From NCBI GenBank assembly GCA_938092125.1, contig CALKMQ010000155.1, positions 1 through 12,768 of the forward strand: a stretch of 12,768 bases of DNA, given 5' to 3'. The notes under the pieces were generated by a model. It had not been told where the DNA came from. It did not search any database and was given only the letters and a program-made list of their open reading frames with translations. Position numbers and translations under genes: made by a program. The stretch comes from an uncultured bacterium. GTDB taxonomy: Bacteria; Fidelibacterota; Marinisomatia; Marinisomatales; UBA1611. Positions 6,194-12,768 of the stretch are shown here, piece after piece; position 1 is the stretch's first letter, and each line of letters begins with the position of its first letter.

Positions 6194-7126
6194 ATGAGCG
6201 AATTTGCCATACAGATTAGTAATCTTAAAAAATCCTACAAAAATGTCCATGCACTAAATGGCGTAAATGTAAATATTTCTGATGGGGAATTTTTTGGATT
6301 ACTGGGGCCAAATGGGGCAGGAAAAACTACAACAATCAATATTCTTACTGGCTTAGTTTTTAAGGATAGTGGTAATTGTCTTGTTTTTGGAAAAGATACA
6401 GTCGTTGATTATCGTGAGACAAGATCTAAAATAGGGATTGCAGCGCAGGAACTATCGCTGGACTGGTTTTTCAGTATTGAAAAACTATTATACTTCCAAG
6501 CTGGTTATTATGGAATTAACCGGATTGATGCTAAATCAAAAATTGATGAACTTCTAAATAAACTTGGTTTAGAAAAAAAGAAAGATTCTAAACTTCGCCA
6601 ATTATCAGGAGGTATGAAAAGACGGTTTCAAATTGCAAAAGCATTAGTGCATGATCCAGATATTCTAATCCTTGATGAGCCTACTGCTGGTGTGGATGTC
6701 GAACTCCGTCATGAGCTCTGGAACTACCTTAGAGAACTTCATAGCAAAGGAAAGACTATACTCCTAACAACTCATTACATTGAAGAGGCTGAATTACTTT
6801 GCGAAAATGTATCAATCATTGACGAAGGGAAAATTTTAAAAGAAGGGTCTCCAAAACAACTAACAGAAGAACTAGGCAGATCAGGTGTTACTGTTCAATT
6901 ATCAAAAAACACTAATATTAATGATTTAAAAATTTCTTCTTTAGATCAAGAATATACTGTTGAAGATTCAAGAGTTCATTTCAGTGTTAAAAATCCAGAA
7001 TTAGCTATACCAAAAATAATTCAAGAACTGTCTTCAAAAGACATTGCCATCTATAGTATCAAAACTGAAACTTCTTCATTAGAAGATGTTTTTTTGAATT
7101 TGACAGGTAAGAGTATAAATGAATAA
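6194..7126 (+). CDS. yadG: ABC transporter ATP-binding protein, YadG-type
   Basis: This is the cytoplasmic ATPase of an ABC-2 type exporter. At 310 residues it matches the E. coli YadG pattern closely. It has Walker A GPNGAGKT (38-45), Q-loop Q85, the family segment QAGYYG (102-107), signature LSGGM (137-141), Walker B ILILDEP (157-163) with catalytic E162, D-loop GVD (166-168) and H-loop H194 in LTTHYIEEAE. All catalytic residues are intact. A C-terminal extension (about 225-306) ends with LEDVFLNLTGK, which is common in exporters of this class and may bind the permease or a substrate. The adjacent downstream permease (14 nt gap) is its membrane partner. The substrate is unknown even for E. 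coli YadGH; drug, lipid or polysaccharide export are all possible for the wider family. Identification as ATPase is certain, YadG-type likely. Confidence 0.95.
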   Translation: MSEFAIQISNLKKSYKNVHALNGVNVNISDGEFFGLLGPNGAGKTTTINILTGLVFKDSGNCLVFGKDTVVDYRETRSKIGIAAQELSLDWFFSIEKLLYFQAGYYGINRIDAKSKIDELLNKLGLEKKKDSKLRQLSGGMKRRFQIAKALVHDPDILILDEPTAGVDVELRHELWNYLRELHSKGKTILLTTHYIEEAELLCENVSIIDEGKILKEGSPKQLTEELGRSGVTVQLSKNTNINDLKISSLDQEYTVEDSRVHFSVKNPELAIPKIIQELSSKDIAIYSIKTETSSLEDVFLNLTGKSINE

Positions 7127-7140
7127 AATCAAAGTTTGTT

Positions 7141-7905
7141 ATGATTAACTGGGTTGGGCTATACACATTAACAAGTAGAGAAGTAGGCAGGTTTTTTTCT
7201 GTTTATCGCCAGACAGTCATCCCAGGATTGATTTCTTCTGTTTTATATATTTTAATATTTGGATTCACCTTAGAGCAAAGAATATCTGAAATTCAAGGCA
7301 TATCATATACTATGTTTATTTTACCTGGTTTAATTATGATGAATACCCTTACAAATGCCTCATCTAACACCTCATCTTCAATGTTACAAATGAAACTTTT
7401 ACAACAGCTTCCAGATCTTTTGACTGCTCCTCTTTCCGGATTTGAAATTGCACTTGCTTATATTATTGGAGGTACTGTGAGAGGCATGGTTAATGGAGTC
7501 TTAGTCTTGATAATAGGTGTAGTTCTAATTGATTTACCAGTGCATGATATTGCAGGAACTTTTCTTTTCATATTTCTAGTATCATGGGCATTCTCTAGTA
7601 TGGGATTAGTAATGGGGCAGATTGCAGAAAGCTGGGACCAACTTGCAATGATACAGAACTTTTTTCTAACTCCTTTAAGCTTTTTAGGTGGGGTTTTTTA
7701 TTCGATCAATATGCTCCCAAGCTGGGCTCAAAGCCTTAGTTTTCTAAATCCTATTTATTATATGATAAATGGTATTAGATATACTATTTTAGAAAAAAGT
7801 GATTCCCCAGTTAGCACAAGTCTTTGGATGGCAATATTGTTAACAATATTATTTACTAGCCTAGCACTAATTATGATGCAGTCTGGTAAAAGAATTAAAC
7901 AATGA
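7141..7905 (+). CDS. yadH: ABC-2 type permease, YadH-type
   Basis: This is the inner-membrane channel subunit paired with the preceding ATPase. It has 254 residues and about six membrane segments (approximately 27-44, 57-73, 103-130, 137-158, 171-189 and 228-246). The signature region FLTPLSFLGGVFYSIN (175-190), followed by LPSW and LNPIYYMINGIRY (202-214), matches the YadH/NodJ-like ABC-2 permeases. A short coupling helix is expected around 8-20 (YTLTSREVGRFFS). A homodimer would work with two copies of the ATPase. No periplasmic binding protein is encoded here, as expected for an exporter. Its stop overlaps the next ATG by 4 nt, tying it to the predicted outer-membrane protein downstream. 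The start ATG has no Shine-Dalgarno motif. Family assignment is secure; the substrate is not known. Confidence 0.94.
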   Translation: MINWVGLYTLTSREVGRFFSVYRQTVIPGLISSVLYILIFGFTLEQRISEIQGISYTMFILPGLIMMNTLTNASSNTSSSMLQMKLLQQLPDLLTAPLSGFEIALAYIIGGTVRGMVNGVLVLIIGVVLIDLPVHDIAGTFLFIFLVSWAFSSMGLVMGQIAESWDQLAMIQNFFLTPLSFLGGVFYSINMLPSWAQSLSFLNPIYYMINGIRYTILEKSDSPVSTSLWMAILLTILFTSLALIMMQSGKRIKQ

Positions 7906-8609
7906 TTAAAAAGAGAGTCTTTTTAATTGCATTATCATACCTTTTCGCTCATAACCCAGAAGAAAAAAATATTGTTTGGAATAATTTTGTTCGGCTTGGA
8001 GTAGTTAGTAATACTGAAATAAATCAAACCGGTTTATCTTCTTTTTATAGAATAAAAAGGGTTAATGATAATACCTTTAGAGATTTGAGAATATATGCAC
8101 ACTTTTTCAAATCAGTTTCAGATATTAGAATAAGGTCAAAATCAAGTAATAAATACGACTTTAACTCAAGACTTTATCATTTTACTACATATGTTTATCA
8201 TCAGTCTGGAAAAAATTTAAGATATCATTTTAATCAAGGCATTGGCGCTCTTATTAAAGATGAAATTCAAGGAAATATTACTTCAGAAGTTGGTTGGGCA
8301 TATGATAAATCAAATTTCATAGAGAGTGATGAAAAAACGACATACCTAAAAAGCGCGATTACAATTGATAGAGATTTTAGCAAAGTCAGAACGAAAGCGG
8401 AACTTGAATACTACCATCAGATATCAGAGGTTGTTTTATTCAATTTATCTAGATTTCAAACAATAGTAGAATTTCAATTTCTAATAAATGAAAACTGGAG
8501 TACTGTTCTCGGTATTGATAGAGAAGTATACACAGAGAGTAGCAATAGATTTAGAATCGATCCAATAACCATATATATTTCGATAAACCGAAAAGGGTTA
8601 TTGAATTAA
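7902..8609 (+). CDS. Secreted beta-rich, probably outer-membrane protein (DUF481-like)
   Basis: The product has 235 residues. A short signal peptide (K3-K4-R5, hydrophobic 6-15, cleavage near LFA-H at 14-17) leads it out of the cytoplasm. The mature part consists of short amphipathic strands separated by charged turns, with many aromatic residues at strand ends, for example LRIYAHFFKS (62-71), LYHFTTYVYH (91-100), YLKSAITIDRD (148-158), TKAELEYYHQ (164-173) and PITIYISINRK (221-231). This fits a small beta-barrel such as the DUF481/YdiY group, which is my tentative call. It ends KGLLN, without the terminal Phe seen in the neighbouring barrel protein. Its ATG overlaps the permease stop by 4 nt, so it is likely translated with the transporter and may be its outer-membrane counterpart (inference). 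Its stop codon overlaps that of the opposite-strand gene. Confidence 0.74.
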   Translation: MIKKRVFLIALSYLFAHNPEEKNIVWNNFVRLGVVSNTEINQTGLSSFYRIKRVNDNTFRDLRIYAHFFKSVSDIRIRSKSSNKYDFNSRLYHFTTYVYHQSGKNLRYHFNQGIGALIKDEIQGNITSEVGWAYDKSNFIESDEKTTYLKSAITIDRDFSKVRTKAELEYYHQISEVVLFNLSRFQTIVEFQFLINENWSTVLGIDREVYTESSNRFRIDPITIYISINRKGLLN

Positions 8610-11518
8610 AAAGGATTAACTAAAGCTAATCTAAAGTAAGGATCCACATTTTTAGCATCTGGATTTTTTGACCAATCATTAGTCGTCTGTGCAATTCCTA
8701 CACTATAAACTAAAAGCGGAACATTGCCAATTAGTAATGAAATTCTACTTTCTATACCTGCCGTAACTACCCAGTCTTCATTCTCAGACCCCCAAACTTT
8801 TCCATAGTCGGATATTATAGAGAGCGACAATTTGCCTGCTTTAATAATTCGTAAGAATTCTATAATATTTAAATTAATTAGCGGGCTTCTAAATTCTGTT
8901 GTCCCCATGAAAGAACTATTACCTAGTTTAGAACCAGAATAACCTCTAGGACTCATGTGCTCTTTCCCTAAAATAAGTTGGCCAACATAATAATTAGTCG
9001 GGATATCAACGAGCCCAGCTGTTTCTTGGTTGGGGGGGCTACCTGAAATCTGCTCGTACCTTGCTCGAGAGTATAAAGTGAATGAACCAATTTTTTTATT
9101 TATATATGAATCTAATTCATAATGGTTATATGTAAAGTCTCCCCAAATATTTTTATCTGTAAAATTTGTTGCTATTTTTAGACCATATCCATTTCTAGGC
9201 ATTAACATACTGTTTAATTCTGGTCTTTTATTTGAAAATATATAAGTAAATGATAAAGCTCCTTCTCCTCCACTTTGTGGTGGAAACTCACTAAAAACGT
9301 CTAGACTATCTGGTTCATATGCCACTTCACGGTTAAAAAACTTCAATGAATACCTTAAGTTATGATTTGAAGAAATCATTCTACCAAAATTATAATTTTG
9401 GTAACCAAATAACTCAATCCCATTATAAAACTCAATTAAATAATCTTCATCTCTATTAAATGTTCTCTGTTCAAAAAATAAATCCTTGTAGAAATTCACC
9501 CCCCAAAAACCACCTATTGGCCACCCTGTTGCATTTAAATAACCAAAACCACCAAAGACATCTTTATAATCACTAAAAACAAATGACTGGAAAATTTCTC
9601 TACCAGTTGCGTCCGCATATGCACCATTATAAAACAATCCCGTAACATCAGGAATTATGACAGTCCCAAAATGTTTTACATTTGCAAAAGAGGAATATTT
9701 TATTGATTTCAAGCTATCAATAATATCAGGAATAGAATCAAGATTTGGTATAGAAATATCAGGGGTCTTGTTTTTCCAGCTTGAGAATTTAGGGTTCATC
9801 TTGATTTCATCGGTATTAGCTAACCTATTAGGAAAAATATCCACTACCCTTGAAGAATCAACATCACCTAAAGTCATACCTGTAATAGCTGAATTATCAA
9901 ATTTCCAACCGACACTTGAGACAGAGCCACCTACATTAGTATTTTGAATTATTTGTGACGTTTTTATATCAACAGTATAAAAATTAGGAGTCATATTAGA
10001 ATGGGAAGTATATGTGATTTTGTTACCGCTAGGATGCCAAACAGGTAGGTAGTCCACTTGCTTATCATTCGTTATCCTAATCGGCTCTTTTCTTTCCAAA
10101 TCAAAAATAACAATATCCATATTGCCATCATCTTTAGATATTGCAAAAGCAATACTAGTCCCATCCGGACTCCAGGCTGGAGTTACTATCTGCACATCTC
10201 CAGAGTAATTTGTAATTCTCTTAACCTCATCTAAATTTTCAATAGATGTCTTAAATAAATTTGAAGAACTGTTTTTATGTGAAACAAATGCAATACTCCG
10301 ACTATCTGGTGACCAACATGCATTGTTAGCTCTTTTTGAATCTGTCACCCTTTTATTCTTTTTTAAATCAATATTATGGTAGTAGACATCCCAGGTGAGT
10401 GATTGATTTTCACCAAATCCATATTTTGAATAAAGGATGTTTAAGCCATCAGGTGATACTTTTACAAAATTTGAAATTCTACCATAATCAATCTCTTCAA
10501 GTTTCCATAATGGCCTAGTGTTCTTTTTTGTTATTTTTTCTCCTTTTTCTACAAGGTTTTTTCTTCTAGCTCTTTCTTGACTTGTATCTCTAATTGCCAG
10601 CACTAAAGATATATCTCTCTGATTTTTATTTAATTTACCTACCATTACAATTTTTGTGGAATCTCCTTTGAACCAATCAAAACCATAAACATCTTTCATA
10701 GGTAGTGCATACGTTATACCCACATCCTCATACGTTTCTTTTTGAGACCTCAATCCGAAATAATATGTACTCATTTGTCTACGCCAATCTTCTTCAAACT
10801 GTTTAACAGTTAAGCCTGCATGCGTTTCAAATGCTTGAGGGAAATTAAATAATTTTAGACTATCTCTATGATTTAAGATTTGAACAATTTTTTGATCACC
10901 ATATTTATCTGCAAAATACAAAACCTTTGAAAAGCCGTCATTATGAGGATCTTTTATTTTGTGTAGAGAATTTTTAAGAGTGTGATATTTATGAGAAATA
11001 TCAAATCTAAACGGCCTCCATTTTTCCGTAAAATATTCAGCTAAGCCTTCTACAAACCAAGTCGGAGTTTGCCCATATAGCGGTCCCATGGGTGAAGGAA
11101 GCCAAGAATTTATAACATTGAAATAAACAAGGTGTTGCAACTCATGAGCAACGACAGTTCTCAACCATTTTTCATCTTCACTCCAAATAGCAACATCGTT
11201 CTGGTCTACCCAAATAACAGTATAATTTGCAGGAACGGCAAATCCGTTCATTACCTCGTCTTCAGCTGTAAAAACAATATCTAACTTTTTTAACTCTTTT
11301 AAACCAACTTGCTCCATTAGTACTGGCCTAACCTTTTCTGCAATGTTGGCTCCTTTTATTGCTATTTCATAGATATCACTATGATAATGGATGTTAAAAT
11401 TTTTAGTTTTGATAGTTTCCCATATTAGTTCTGGATGCGTTCGATTACTAAACATCCAGGCTCCTTGAGAAAAAGAAAAATTTATAATTATAAATATTAT
11501 TGATATAAGGATTTTCAT
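8606..11518 (-). CDS. Metallopeptidase-PD40 propeller-Omp85-type barrel fusion protein
   Basis: The product has 970 residues in three parts. After a signal peptide (hydrophobic 3-15, cleavage near FSFSQ at 14-18), residues about 35-255 form a peptidase-MA-like domain. It carries H125-E-L-Q-H129, and WFVEGLAEY (154-162) gives E157 as the likely third zinc ligand. The middle (about 270-560) is a TolB-like propeller with PD40 repeats: VSPDG (354-358), WSPDS (402-406), WSPDG (449-453), WHPSG (494-498) and a degenerate WKFDN (538-542). Residues about 615-970 form an outer-membrane barrel: PRGY (857-860) fits the Omp85 loop-6 RGY motif, TEFRSPL (874-880) and SDYGKVWG (903-910) match the usual following strands, and the protein ends in Phe. 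No POTRA domain is seen. It probably anchors a zinc peptidase on the periplasmic side of the outer membrane; the substrate is unknown. The start overlaps the HAD gene stop by 4 nt (ATGA). Confidence 0.92.
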   Translation of the reverse strand: MKILISIIFIIINFSFSQGAWMFSNRTHPELIWETIKTKNFNIHYHSDIYEIAIKGANIAEKVRPVLMEQVGLKELKKLDIVFTAEDEVMNGFAVPANYTVIWVDQNDVAIWSEDEKWLRTVVAHELQHLVYFNVINSWLPSPMGPLYGQTPTWFVEGLAEYFTEKWRPFRFDISHKYHTLKNSLHKIKDPHNDGFSKVLYFADKYGDQKIVQILNHRDSLKLFNFPQAFETHAGLTVKQFEEDWRRQMSTYYFGLRSQKETYEDVGITYALPMKDVYGFDWFKGDSTKIVMVGKLNKNQRDISLVLAIRDTSQERARRKNLVEKGEKITKKNTRPLWKLEEIDYGRISNFVKVSPDGLNILYSKYGFGENQSLTWDVYYHNIDLKKNKRVTDSKRANNACWSPDSRSIAFVSHKNSSSNLFKTSIENLDEVKRITNYSGDVQIVTPAWSPDGTSIAFAISKDDGNMDIVIFDLERKEPIRITNDKQVDYLPVWHPSGNKITYTSHSNMTPNFYTVDIKTSQIIQNTNVGGSVSSVGWKFDNSAITGMTLGDVDSSRVVDIFPNRLANTDEIKMNPKFSSWKNKTPDISIPNLDSIPDIIDSLKSIKYSSFANVKHFGTVIIPDVTGLFYNGAYADATGREIFQSFVFSDYKDVFGGFGYLNATGWPIGGFWGVNFYKDLFFEQRTFNRDEDYLIEFYNGIELFGYQNYNFGRMISSNHNLRYSLKFFNREVAYEPDSLDVFSEFPPQSGGEGALSFTYIFSNKRPELNSMLMPRNGYGLKIATNFTDKNIWGDFTYNHYELDSYINKKIGSFTLYSRARYEQISGSPPNQETAGLVDIPTNYYVGQLILGKEHMSPRGYSGSKLGNSSFMGTTEFRSPLINLNIIEFLRIIKAGKLSLSIISDYGKVWGSENEDWVVTAGIESRISLLIGNVPLLVYSVGIAQTTNDWSKNPDAKNVDPYFRLALVNPF

Positions 11519-12141
11519 CTAATTATTCCTAATTGTTTTAAACTTCTATTGAGTTCTACTATACCTGTATAATGAATACCCTTCAGTCCAACTTTTTTTG
11601 CGCCATAAATATTTTCGGATAAATCGTCTATAAAAACACTTTCTTTTGGTTCTACCTCAGCGAGTTCACATGCTTTTAAATAAATTTCTTTATCTGGCTT
11701 TCTTAGCCCAACTTTATATGAATAAATAGTTCCATCAACCAAATGTGGAAACACATATTTATTATCAAGCTCATCACTTATATGCTTTGGATTTGTATTT
11801 GAAAGAAGCCAAACTTTATAATATTTTTTTAAATTCAATAGCACATCTATCACTTTTGTCTCTTTTCCAAGAATCATTGCCCATGCATCCCAAAACTTAT
11901 TTTCTGTTAAATATGAATTATTAGATAACGCAATTTTAAAAACCTGAAACCATTCCTTATTAGTCATTTGACCTTTTTCATAGATATCATGACTTTTTTC
12001 TGGAAAGGAAGACTTAACCTTTTCAAATGGAATACCTGTTATACTAGATATGCAATAGAACATTTTATCGGGGTGTATCTCAAGCAATACTCCACCAATA
12101 TCGAAAAAAATTACTTTAATGTTTTTATTATCTACTACCAA
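11515..12141 (-). CDS. HAD-superfamily hydrolase, YihX-like phosphatase
   Basis: This is a 208-residue cytoplasmic HAD phosphatase. The four HAD motifs are present: FFDIGGVLL (12-20) with nucleophile D14, LLSN (112-115) with S114, GLRKPDKEIY (145-154) with K148, and FIDDLSEN (170-177) with D172/D173. The position two residues after the nucleophile is Gly (DIG) rather than the usual Asp. This is also seen in YihX-type glucose-1-phosphate phosphatases (DLG), so it does not imply an inactive enzyme. The cap inserted after motif I is the small helical subfamily I type (about 25-100). The start is TTG 12141: upstream in frame a stop appears at 12156-12154 and no ATG or GTG lies between it and motif I. 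The gene overlaps the glycosylase stop by 7 nt and the next gene by 4 nt, suggesting translational coupling. The natural substrate cannot be told from sequence. Confidence 0.9.
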   Translation of the reverse strand: MVVDNKNIKVIFFDIGGVLLEIHPDKMFYCISSITGIPFEKVKSSFPEKSHDIYEKGQMTNKEWFQVFKIALSNNSYLTENKFWDAWAMILGKETKVIDVLLNLKKYYKVWLLSNTNPKHISDELDNKYVFPHLVDGTIYSYKVGLRKPDKEIYLKACELAEVEPKESVFIDDLSENIYGAKKVGLKGIHYTGIVELNRSLKQLGIIR

Positions 12142-12743
12142 TCGAAAGGGCCCTCAACAGCATACCAAAGATACAAGGACATTATTGTCCTATATGGTCT
12201 CCATGATTCGGATTTTTGATTCATCATTTCTATTGTCGGCAATTTATCTAAGGAATAAAAGATTTGGAAACCTTTTTGTACTCCCAAATCAGTTACCGGG
12301 AACACATCTGTTCTCCTAAGGGTAAAAATTAAAAACATTTCTGCTGTCCATCTTCCAACTCCTTTAATACTAGTTAATTGCTTAATAATTTCTTGATCGT
12401 CTAATTCAGAAATCTTGTTCTCATTAATAATATTATTACTAAAAGCATCTGCAATATTTTTTATGTAGCTGGATTTTTGCCTTGATATACCTACCTTGTA
12501 TATTTTTTCAATATCAATTTCTATTACATCGGCAGGTGTCATTTTCACATTTTGATCAAATAAAGAAAGGTATCTATCAGATATTTTCTTCGCTGCCTTT
12601 CCACTTATCTGTTGATAGATAACAGACCTACAGAGAGACCAAAAATAATTTTTTTCAATTGGTAAAACAGGTACACTAAATTTTTGTAAAAAAGCTTTTA
12701 ACCTTAAATTATTAGATGACAGTTTTTTTATGCCCTCAGTCAT
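12135..12743 (-). CDS. DNA-3-methyladenine glycosylase, AlkA/MAG family (HhH-GPD); 5' end uncertain
   Basis: This base-excision repair enzyme removes alkylated bases such as 3-methyladenine from DNA. From ATG 12743 it has 202 residues (numbered here from the GTG at 12746). Family features are SVIYQQISGKAA (41-52), GISRQKSSYI (86-95), the helix-hairpin-helix LTSIKGVGRWTAEMFL (124-139), the catalytic Asp D153 in FPVTDLGVQKG (149-159), and SWRPYRTIMSLYLW (181-194). These match the compact MAG-like glycosylases of about 200-215 residues. An extended AAAGAGGTGATG lies over the start, so the Shine-Dalgarno-like GAGG is only 2 nt from the ATG. The frame is still open to base 12767, so the true start may be outside the window. 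Its stop (TAG, 12137-12135) overlaps the HAD gene's TTG, placing it first in this visible three-gene unit. Confidence 0.93.
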   Translation of the reverse strand: MTEGIKKLSSNNLRLKAFLQKFSVPVLPIEKNYFWSLCRSVIYQQISGKAAKKISDRYLSLFDQNVKMTPADVIEIDIEKIYKVGISRQKSSYIKNIADAFSNNIINENKISELDDQEIIKQLTSIKGVGRWTAEMFLIFTLRRTDVFPVTDLGVQKGFQIFYSLDKLPTIEMMNQKSESWRPYRTIMSLYLWYAVEGPFDW

Positions 12744-12768
12744 CACCTCTTTTTCAAGAGTAACATTA

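Noticed and set aside
9657..9947. Plus-strand open frame of 96 codons opposite the peptidase-barrel gene
   Set aside because: It is antisense to a clear coding region and has no start signal or recognisable family, so chance is the simpler explanation.
11515..12141. HAD protein as inactive because Asp+2 of motif I is Gly
   Set aside because: YihX-type phosphatases naturally have D-L-G at this place and the other three motifs are intact.
11968..12319. Two plus-strand open frames (66 and 83 codons) opposite the HAD and glycosylase genes
   Set aside because: Both lie antisense to confidently identified enzymes, overlap each other in different frames and show no domain.
1..12768. Defence, toxin-antitoxin, phage, transposon or CRISPR content
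   Set aside because: No transposase, integrase, direct-repeat array, terminal inverted repeats or defence domain is visible; all long frames are accounted for by housekeeping, transport or envelope proteins.

Overview
This is an AT-rich (about one third G+C by eye), gene-dense bacterial chromosome segment. Start and stop codons often overlap, several proteins look secreted or outer-membrane, and few starts have a Shine-Dalgarno motif. Signal peptides ending in F-S-Q, PD40 propellers, Omp85-type barrels and SD-poor starts fit a Gram-negative (diderm) member of the FCB group. A streamlined marine lineage such as Candidatus Marinimicrobia (SAR406) is my best guess; this is inference, since the window has no marker RNA gene.

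Left end, minus strand (1-1359): the N-terminal third of carA (carbamoyl-phosphate synthase small subunit) runs off the left edge. Upstream of it lie a strong intrinsic-terminator hairpin, a candidate promoter, and a secreted LPP20-like protein. The hairpin may end the LPP20-like gene, attenuate carA, or both.

First plus-strand run (1436-5819): five genes joined by 4-17 nt overlaps. They are a lipoprotein with an added C-terminal membrane anchor, a small secreted protein of unknown function, an Arg-type cysteine dioxygenase with its full active site, a secreted Ig-like beta-sandwich protein, and the NAD+-dependent DNA ligase LigA. The pattern suggests one transcript, although the functions look unrelated.

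Second plus-strand run (5870-8609): a small unknown protein, a YadG-type ABC ATPase, its YadH-type ABC-2 permease, and a secreted beta-strand-rich, probably outer-membrane protein. Together they suggest a transport or envelope module of unknown substrate.

Right half, minus strand (12743 down to 8606): an AlkA/MAG-type DNA glycosylase, a HAD phosphatase with a TTG start, and a 970-residue protein joining a zinc-metallopeptidase domain, a PD40/TolB-like propeller and an Omp85-type barrel. Each pair overlaps by 4-7 nt. This run meets the second plus-strand run tail to tail, with overlapping stop codons.

There is no tRNA, rRNA, CRISPR array, insertion sequence, phage gene or recognisable defence system, and no gene-free stretch longer than about 120 bases. 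The most interesting items are the metallopeptidase-propeller-barrel fusion, the four-gene YadGH module with its two unassigned partners, the possible carA attenuator and the doubly anchored lipoprotein.
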